From Tricholoma matsutake (taxonomy: Eukaryota; Basidiomycota; Agaricomycetes; Agaricales; Tricholomataceae), in assembly GCA_026075535.2 (NCBI GenBank), contig AP026544.2, positions 6,014,001-6,078,000 of the forward strand: a stretch of DNA of 64,000 nucleotides, written 5' to 3'. The notes beneath the pieces are model-generated. The model made no database searches. It was not told the origin of the DNA and saw only the letters and a list, made by a program, of their open reading frames with translations. Each line of letters begins with the position of its first letter. Position 1 is the first letter of the stretch. The translations under genes were made by a program, and so were the position numbers. This document shows, one piece after another, positions 56,064 through 64,000 of this stretch.

Positions 56064-59000
56064 CTCAGACGAGATCTGATCGATAGTCGTGACATCCTTC
56101 TGTTCTCACTGGGAATAGGGGAGGACGTCATGCTACTCGCTAACGTCTACTCAGATAGCCAACACTCTGCCATCACGCTCCTTTTTGAGAACGTCATGAC
56201 GATCCCACGCTTACACTTCATGTGCGGCGATTTCAACATGAGACACGCATCCTGGGATCCCCAGGGGCCTGAACACTCAATTCATGCTGACCACTTAGTG
56301 GAAACGGCTACGGCATTAGGCCTGACCAGAGCCCTACCAGTAGTGGAGGGCCCTACCCACTTCCCCCCTCAACAGGGCCTTTACCCCACGGTGATCGACC
56401 TGATGTTTGTACCTACAGATCTTAGATTTGTATTGTACTGTGAGATTGTACCTGAAGCCAGGGGGACGTCTGACCACGCTCCTCTGACGTTAGTGCTGCC
56501 TGGCCCGGGATCTCTGGTCCCGGTTACCAAGTGGTCCATCAAAAAAGGATCCGAGGAGGAAGCATCATATCGGGATGCTGTCTCCTCCGCTCTAAATCCG
56601 TGGCTAAACTGGCACGGAGAAACGTCGGCAGAAATCGATGATGTCGTTTCAGCGATATCAACGATTTTAAACAAGGCATGGGAAAACCATGCCAAGGAAT
56701 CTCGCCTCGGCAAATCGTCCAAAGGTTGGTGGACAGACGAATGCAGTGGCGCCCTAGACGCATACAGGGCCTCCCGGGATGGGGAGGACTGGAAGCATTA
56801 TAGGAGAGTCATGCGACAAGTGAAGTGTGACTTTTTCGATGACCGTATCCAAGAAGTGGCTACGATGAATAGACGACCCTGGGATCTGATGTCCTGGACT
56901 CGTCAACGCAACCTTCCATCGTATGAGGCTATCTCCTATCGGGGAGAACCCTGCAACGATCTGGATTCCCTCTGGGCTGCCCTTGATGGGTCCTATAACG
57001 CTGCCTCAGATCGAGTAGTCGACTTGAGCATTCTTGATGGACTTGATCCAGTGCCTGAAAGGGCCTGGATCCCGTTCTCCGTCACGGAAATGAAAGAAGC
57101 GCTAAATGCATGTTCCTCCCGTTCCGCTCCAGGTCCCGATCATGTTACGTGGTCGCACCTAAAACACTGGTGTAGCAACCCAGAAGTGGCAGGGCTCATC
57201 ACCCGCATTGCTGAGGTGTGCATCACCATTGGCCACTGGCCAGCTCACTTTAAGGAGTCCCTGTCGGTTATTATCCCAAAGCCGGGGAAACCCAACTACT
57301 CCACTCCAAAGTCATTCAGGCCTATCGTGCTATTGAACACTCTGGGAAAGTTGGTCGAAAAGATGTTGTCTAGGCAACTTCAGTTCGACGGGGTCGCACA
57401 CGAAGCCTTCGAGCAAAACCAGTTTGGAGGCGTCGCCCAGCGTTCCACTGAGGACGCAGGAATTTACCTCACCCACCTGGTCAGAGCTGGATGGGCCAAG
57501 GGACTCAAAACGAGCGTTGTCGCTTTCGACATCGCTCAGTTCTTCCCCTCCTTGAACCACCAGGTTCTATTGGAGATCATTTCTCGGTCGGGATTCCCTG
57601 CGCAAGTAGTGAATTTCTTCCGCTCATATTTGGTCGGTCGCAAGACGACCTACAAATGGAACGCTTTCTCGTCTGGCTCTTTTGCAGCAGATGTGGGAGT
57701 GGGACAAGGATCTGCCTTGTCCCCTGTCCTGTCGGCGCTATACCTGACGCCCATCATGAAACTCTTCAGAAGAAGCGAGATTGGCAGAGATGTCGACCTC
57801 ATGTCCTACGTGGACGATGGTACCCTCATCGCCCGCTCCCCACAGCTGGAGGATAACCTCCCCCTTCTCAAAAGAGCATATGGCTGGATATTCCAGGTGT
57901 TCACCTCCCTTGGACTTGTCCTTGAACACGACAGGTCCGAGATATTCCACTTTTCGAGGGCTAGGAGGTTCACCCCCCTTCCCATCGACCTGGGCTTTGC
58001 CCCCTACACGGGCAGTACCCCCCTTAAACCCAAGGTCACATGGAGGTACCTCGGATTCTTCTTCGACCGCAAACTCTCCTTCAAAGAGCATACGTGGTTT
58101 TACTCCACCAAAGCCCTTACCACTGCAAGGGCAATGGGAATGCTCGGCAATTCTGTTAGGGGGTTAACCCCTATGCAGAAACACCTGTTGTACCGGTCGT
58201 GTGTCGTACCTATTATGACATACGGACTCAGATTATGGCACTTCAAAGGCGCTCGCGTCAAAGGTGTCATCAAAACGTTGGCCCAAGTGCAGTCCATTGC
58301 TGCACGTTGGATCCTCGGTGCATTCAGAACCACCCCAATTGGTGGCCTGGAAAGTACCGCCAGACTGCTGCCTATGCAGCTGTTACTGCGTCGTTTAGTC
58401 GACAGAGGGGTATTCAGAACCCCTCTATTGGCTCCATCACACCCCCTAAGAGCAATCTTAGGGCCTAATCACGTTGGTACTACCCACTCTCATGAGCTAG
58501 GACTCTGGGGAGGGAACGTGCTTGACACACTCAACTTGCAAGGCCCATCTGTCGCTTCGGCTGCAGCTCTGGCCCTCGTACCAGGTGATGAATTCGACCC
58601 CTTTGGGGAAGAAAACACACCTGGAAACAGAGTGAAGGATTTATTCCCCTCTCGCTTCTCCTCTCATCGCCTCACCTCTAAGGAGGATGGAGCGAGGAAT
58701 TCTTACAGGGGTGACCTCGATAAGGCCTGGGCTGCTGCCCAGGTCGAGGATGACACTCTTGTCGTCGCAGTGGACGCTTCGGTGCCCACAGATGCCAAAT
58801 TCCAAGCTGTCGCCTGCGCCCTTGTCTTCGGACAGGGAGAGCAGGTTGATCGTGTTGTCTCAGCCTCTGGGAGGAGAACCCCCCCGGAAGTAGAACTTTT
58901 CGCTCTCCAACTAGGCATCTCGGCTGCGTGCAGCAGAGGATGCAAGAAGTTGGTGATCTTTTCGGATTCTACTATGGGCATTGAGTCCCTAATCGATCCA

Positions 59001-60182
59001 AAACCACGTTCCAGGCAAGTCTTCGCCCTGGACGCTTGTTGCTCCCTCCATCCCTGGCTAGCCGGAGACGAAGAGAGAATTGTTACATTCTGGCATGTTC
59101 CCTCGAAATTCGAGTGGAACGTACATAAGATGGCTCATGATGTAGCTACATCTACCAAGATCTCCGTGGGCAGACACCCGCGGACGTCTCTAGACTACCT
59201 TAAAAACCAGGTCGAAAAGGCCGTTTGTAAGGATTGGCACACCCGGTTCGCAGATCCAGCGTATCGTGGTCGGCACTTCTACCAACTCAAAGGAGTAGGT
59301 GGAAAACCGGTATTACCCTCGACTCACAAAGGTGGGCCCTGGCTGAAAGTTATGGGGAACAACACTACGTTGACGTCCCGTTCAACTCGTATGATCACTG
59401 GCCATGCTCCTATAGGGGAGTATCGTCAACGTCTATCCCTCGACGGGGAATACCAATGCTGGTGCCTTGGTCCTGACATACAAACTCGGGACCATCTGCT
59501 ACGCGTCTGCCCCAAGGTGGATCGCAAAGAAACTCGTGCGAGCCCAGACTCTGTCGAAGGCTTCCACGAATTCATGGACAATAATCCTGCATTAGGATCG
59601 TTCAACTCACTTGCGTGGGATCCAGGATAGGTTATGCGCGCAGGGCGTATGACCCTCGTCTGGTTCTGGCTAGTGTTATCGGTATGTCGGGGTGGCCGCA
59701 GGGCACCAGACGAGTCCGTTAACCCTCATAAAGGGGGCCCACCCGTGTTCAGGAGCGACTGTCAGGGAGGGGGGACACGAAACTAGGTACTGGTTCGGGG
59801 AGGCGCCTGAGCGCTTTCAGATCCACTGTCGGTTGCGCGTTACGACGAATGAGTCGACTACGCCCTCCTTTCTGAGCTGAGAGGCTCACGTCGGGGCAGC
59901 AGTATCCCCTAAATCTTGCATCCATACCCATAGGGATTCGGGGAACACGACATCGTCAAGTCCGGGTTGTCGGTACGCCACCACTGGCAAGTCCGTTTAC
60001 TCGATAAAGGGGGCCCCCTTAGTGGTCATCGCAGCTATCCAGGTGGTTGGTGCGAAGTTCAGCAGGAGGAGGACTTGGGCTGGGCGTAGTGTACTCTGTT
60101 TGTATGTCTCTACCGCGGACTGCGTTCGGGCGTCGCGTTATAAATTTTTGACCCAAAAAAAAAAAAAAAAAAAAAAAAAAAA
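56064..60182 (+). mobile_element. L13: LINE, plus strand, from endonuclease to tail
   Basis: Left edge is the L12 insertion. ORF2 to 59630, 3' UTR to 60154, A28 tail 60155-60182, the longest in the window, consistent with a young copy. It lies in L14, which resumes at 60183. Confidence 0.9.
56066..59630 (+). CDS. L13 ORF2, longest open copy (5' partial)
   Basis: About 1,187 open codons from the endonuclease (RRDLIDSRDILLFSLGIGEDV) to LAWDPG-stop; the first in-frame ATG is at 56130. Only the first ~105 residues are cut off by L12. FMCGDFN and SDHAPL; RT FRPIVLLN, FDIAQFFPSL, GVGQGSALSP, SYVDDG; RNase H AVDAS, ELFAL, FSDST, NVHKMAHD; finger CWCLGPDIQTRDHLLRVC. All catalytic motifs downstream of the truncation are intact. 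Confidence 0.92.
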
Positions 60183-62532
60183 GCCAGGGAAACCTAATTA
60201 CGCTACCCCTAAGTCGTTCAGGCCCATCGTGCTCCTGAACACCCTGGGCAAATTAGTCGAAAAGATGTTGTCGAGGCGACTTCAGTTCGACGGTGTCGCA
60301 CACGATGCCTTCGAGCAAAACCAGTTCGGGGGTGTCGCCCAGCGTTCCACTGAGGATGCAGGAATCTACCTCACCCATCTTGTCAGGGCAGGATGGGCTA
60401 AAGGACTCAAAACGAGTGTTGTCGCTTTCGACATTGCTCAATTCTTCCCCTCCTTGAACCACTGGGTTCTGTTGGAGACCATTTCTCGGTCGGGGTTCCC
60501 TGCGCAAGTAGTGAACTTCTTCCGCTCATGTCTAGTCGGTCGCAAAACGACCTACAAATGGAACGCTTTCTCATCTGGCTCCTTTCCAGCCAATGTGGGA
60601 GTGGGTCAAGGCTCTGCTTTGTCCCCTGTCTTATCGGCGCTATATTTAACGCCCATTATGAAGCTCTTCAGAAGGAGCGAAATCGGCAGAAATGTCGATC
60701 TCATGTCGTATGTGGATGATGGCACTCTCATCGCCTGCTCTTCACAGCTGGAGGATAACCTCCCCTTGCTTAAAGAAGCGTATGGCTGGATATTCCAGGC
60801 ATTCACCTCCCTCGGGCTTGTCCTCGAACATGACAAGTCTGAAATATTTCATTTCTCAAGGGCGAGGAGATTCACTCCCCTACCCATCGATCTCGGCTTT
60901 GCCCCATGCACGGGCAATACCCCCCTCAAACCCAAGGTTACCTGGAGGTACCTGGGTTTTTTCTTCGACCGCAAGCTCTCCTTCAAGGAGCACACGCGGT
61001 TCTACTCCACCAAAGCCCTTACCACTGCGAGGGCGATGGGAATGCTCGGCAATTCTGTCAGCGGGTTAACCCCTATGCAGAAACGCCTTCTGTACCGTTC
61101 GTGTGTCGTACCTATTATGACATACGGACTCAGACTATGGCACTTCAAAGGCGCTCGCGTCAAAGGTGTCATCAAAACGTTGGCCCAAGTGCAGTCCATT
61201 GCTGCACGTTGGATCCTCGGTGCATTCAGAACCACCCCAATTGGTGGCCTGGAAAGTATCGCCGGATTGCTGCCTATGCAGCTGTTACTGCGTCGTTTAG
61301 TCGACAGAGGGGTATTCAGGACCCCCCTATTGGCTCCATCACACCCCCTAAGAGCGATCTTAGGGCCTAATCACATCGGTACTACCCACTCTCATGAGCT
61401 AGGACTCTGGGGAGGGAACGTGCTTGACACACTTAACTTGCAAGGCCCATCTGTCGCTTCGGCTGCAGCCCTGGCCCTCGTACCAGGCGATGAATTCGAC
61501 CCCTTTGGGGAAGAAAACACACCTGGAAACAGAGTGAAGGATTTGTTCCCCACCCGCTTCTCCTCTTACCGCCTCACCTCTAAGGAGGATGGAGCGAGGA
61601 ATTCTTACAGGAGTGACCTCAATAAGGCCTGGGCTTCTGCCCAGGTTGAGGATGACACTCTCGTCGTTGCAGTGGATGCTTCGGTGCCCACCAATGCAAG
61701 ATTTCAAGCTGTCGCCTGCGCTCTTGTCTTCGGACAGGGGGAACAGGTGGATCGCGTTGTCTCAGCCTCTGGGAGGAGAACCCCCCCGGAAGTCGAACTT
61801 TTTGGTCTCCAACTAGGCGTCTCGGCTGCGTGCAGCAGAGGGTGCAAGAAGTTGGTGATCTTTTCGGATTCTACTATGGGCATTGAGTCCCTAATCGATC
61901 CAAAACCGCGCTCTGGGCAAATCTTCGCCCTGGACGCCTGTCGCTCCCTTCGTCCCTGGCTAGCAGGAGACGAGGAGAGGAATGTGACATTCTGGCATGT
62001 CCCCTCGAAATTCGAGTGGAACGTACACAAGATGGCTCATGATGTAGCTACATCTACCAAGATCTCCGTGGGCAGACACCCGCGGACGTCTCTAGATTAC
62101 CTTAAAAACCAGGTCGAAAAGGCCGTTTGCAAGGATTGGCACACCCGGTTCTCAGACCCGGCGTATCGTGGACGGCACTTCTACCAACTCAAAGGAGTAG
62201 GTGGAAAACTGGTAGTACCCTCGACCCACAAAGGTGGGCCTTGGCTGAAAGTAATGGGAAACAACACCATGTTGACTTCCCGTTCAACTCGGATGATCAC
62301 TGGCCAGGCTCCTATAGGGGAGTATCGTCAACGTCTATCCCTCGACGGGGAATACCAATGCTGGTGCCTTGGTCCCGAGATACAAACTCGAGACCACTTA
62401 CTACGCGTCTGCCCCATGGTGGATCGCAAGGAAACTCGTGCGAGCCCCGACTCCGTCGAAGGCTTCCACGAATTCATGGACAATAATCCTGCATTAGGAT
62501 CGTTCAACTCACTTGCGTGGGATCCAGGATAG
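60183..62532 (+). CDS. L14 ORF2, RT to C terminus (5' partial)
   Basis: Open from PGKPNYATPKSFRPIVLLN to LAWDPG-stop. RT FDIAQFFPSLNH, GVGQGSALSPVL, SYVDDGT; RNase H AVDASVPTNARF, ELFGLQLG, FSDSTMGIESL; finger CWCLGPEIQTRDHLLRVC. Some non-conservative changes (NVGVGQG preceded by SFPA; LIACSS for LIARSP). Left part missing in this window. Confidence 0.9.
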
Positions 62533-63015
62533 GTTGTGCGCGCAGGGCGTATGACCCCCGTCTGGTTCTAGCTAGCATTATTGGTATGTCGGGGTGGCCG
62601 TTGGGCACCAGACGAGTCCGTTAACCCTCATAAAGGGGGCCCACCCATGTTCAGGAGCGACTGTCAGGGAGGGGGGACACGAAACTAGATACCGGTTCGG
62701 GGAGGCGCCTGAGCGCTTCCAGATCCTCTGTCGGTTATGCGTTGCGACAACATCAGTCGACTACGCTCTCCTTTCCGAGCTGAGAGGCTCACATCGGGGC
62801 AGTGGTTTCCCCTAAATCTTGCACACATACCTGTAGGGATTCGGGGAACACGACATCGTCAAGTCCGGGTTGTCGGTACGCCACCACTGGCAAGTCCATT
62901 TACTCGATAAAGGGGGCCCCCTTAGTAGTCATTGCAGCTATCCAGGTGGTTGGTGCGAAGATTAGCAGGAGGAGGACTTGGGCTGGGCGTAGTGTACTCT
63001 GTTTGTACGTCTCTA

Positions 63016-63057
63016 CCGCGGACTGCGATCGGGCGCCGCGTTATAAACTTTTGACCC
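63016..63057 (+). promoter_or_regulatory. L 3'-terminal tail with CGCGG/CCGCG stem-loop
   Basis: CGCGG 63017-63021 pairs with CCGCG 63036-63040 around a 14-nt loop, then TTATAAACTTTTGACCC and poly(A). Homologous to the N terminus (N11, 45678-45719). L7 has CATGG/CCGTG, which keeps pairing. Confidence 0.68.
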
Positions 63058-63076
63058 AAAAAAAAAAAAAAAAAAA

Positions 63077-64000
63077 CACTCTGCCATCACGCTCCTATTC
63101 GAGAACGTCATGACGATCCCACGCTTGCACTTCATGTGCGGCGATTTCAACGTGAGACACGCGTCCTGGGACCCCCAGGGGCCTGAGCACTCAATTCATG
63201 CTGACCACCTAGTGGAAACGGCTACGGCATTAGGCCTGACTAGAGCCCTACCAGTAGTGGAGGGCCCTACCCACTTCCCCCCTCAACAGGGCCTTCACCC
63301 CACGGTGATCGACCTGATGTTTGTACCTACAGATCTTAGATTTGTATTGTACTGTGAGATTGTACCTGAAGCCAGGGGGACGTCTGACCACGCTCCTCTG
63401 ACGTTAGTGCTGCCTGGCCCGGGATCTCTGGTTCCGGTTACCAAGTGGTCCATCAAAAAAGGATCCGAGGAGGAAGCATCATATCGGGATGCTGTCTCCT
63501 CCGCTCTAAATCCGTGGCTAAACTGGCACGGAAAAACGTCGGCAGAAATCGATGATGTCGTTTCGGCGATATCAACGATTTTAAACAAGGCATGGGAAAA
63601 CCATGCCAAGGAATCTCGCCTCGGCAAGTCGTCCAAAGGCTGGTGGACAGATGAATGCAGTGGTGCTCTAGACGCTTACAGATCTTCCCGTGATGAGGAG
63701 GACTGGAAGCACTACAGGAAAGTCATGCGACACGCTAAGCGCGACTTCTTCGACGACCGTATCCAAGAAGTGGCTACGATGAACAGACGACCCTGGGATT
63801 TGATGTCCTGGACTCGTCAACGTAACCTCCTGTTGTATGAGGCTATCTCCTATCGGGGAGAACCCTGCAATGATCTGGAATCTCTCTGGGCTGCCCTTGA
63901 TGGGTCCTACAACGCTGCCTCAGATCGAGTAGTCGATCTGAGCATCCTCGATGAACTTGATCCGGTGCCTGAAAGGGCCTGGACCCCGTTCTCCATTACG
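63077..64000 (+). CDS. L15 ORF2, endonuclease to RT entry (partial both ends)
   Basis: 308 open codons running off the window: HSAITLLFENVMTIPRLHFMCGDFN, SDHAPLTLVL, KKGSEEEASYRDAV, GWWTDECSGALDAYR, PVPERAWTPFSIT. Very similar to L13. Frame intact. Confidence 0.87.

Larger units (their letters stand above)
60183..63076 (+). mobile_element. L14: LINE, plus strand, from RT to tail
   Basis: Left edge at the L13 tail. ORF2 to 62532, 3' UTR to 63057, A19 tail 63058-63076. It lies next to L15, which resumes at 63077. Confidence 0.9.

Noticed and set aside
1..64000. CRISPR arrays, tRNA, rRNA, bacterial operons, LTRs
   Set aside because: None seen. Repeats are dispersed element copies with poly(A) tails; there are no long terminal repeats, integrase or protease domains.

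Overview
The window holds no recognisable host gene. It is a nested nest of poly(A)-tailed non-LTR retrotransposons, about 58 kb of which can be assigned piece by piece to two families that insert into each other. The long family (called L here, copies L1-L15) is an autonomous LINE of about 6.5 kb. It has a ~130-nt 5' leader, a 640-residue ORF1 with three Cys/His knuckles, a ~1,289-residue ORF2 (apurinic-type endonuclease, reverse transcriptase with YVDD, RNase H, C-terminal Cys/His finger), a ~520-nt 3' UTR and a poly(A) tail. This layout fits the Tad1/I-like LINEs of filamentous fungi. A fungus, probably one that methylates CpG, is the best guess, but no host gene confirms it.

The short family (called N, copies N1-N14) is 1.86-2.26 kb. 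It has a ~780-nt structured leader, one ORF for an unrecognised acidic/Arg-tailed protein of 263-280 residues, a ~620-nt structured 3' UTR and a poly(A) tail. It has no RT or endonuclease. N shares with L a near-identical 5' terminus (16 of 18 bases), about 40 nt of 3' terminus before the tail, a 3' UTR hairpin whose UGAGAG loop is invariant while the stem covaries, and the same 11-16 bp target-site duplications (TSDs) starting with A. N therefore looks like a non-autonomous partner mobilised by the L machinery, with an extra protein of its own. This pairing is the best candidate here for an undescribed system.

Layout. 1-9080: N1 in L1(-), L1 in L2(+), with L3(+) inside L2. 9082-19017: L4(-) holding the full-length L5(+), which holds N2(-). 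19018-26024: 3' ends of L6(+) and L7(+), the latter holding N3(+) and N4(-). 26025-31122: L8(-) fragment, L9(+) with N5(+) and N6(-) inside. 31123-40682: N7(+) split by the full-length but RT-deleted L10(-), itself holding N8, L11 and N9. 40683-42545: N10(+), whose two flanks do not match and which probably marks a recombination. 42546-56063: L12(-) with N11, N12, N13 and N14 inside. 56064-64000: three successive plus-strand L copies (L13, L14, L15), of which L13 has the longest uninterrupted ORF2.

Fifteen insertions can be resolved with both TSD copies. ORF1 stops with TAA immediately followed, in the same frame, by the ATG of ORF2. Nonsense mutations in these copies are almost all CGA to TGA. 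At least four N copies keep the full-length ORF, and a shorter subfamily with a broken ORF has still multiplied.
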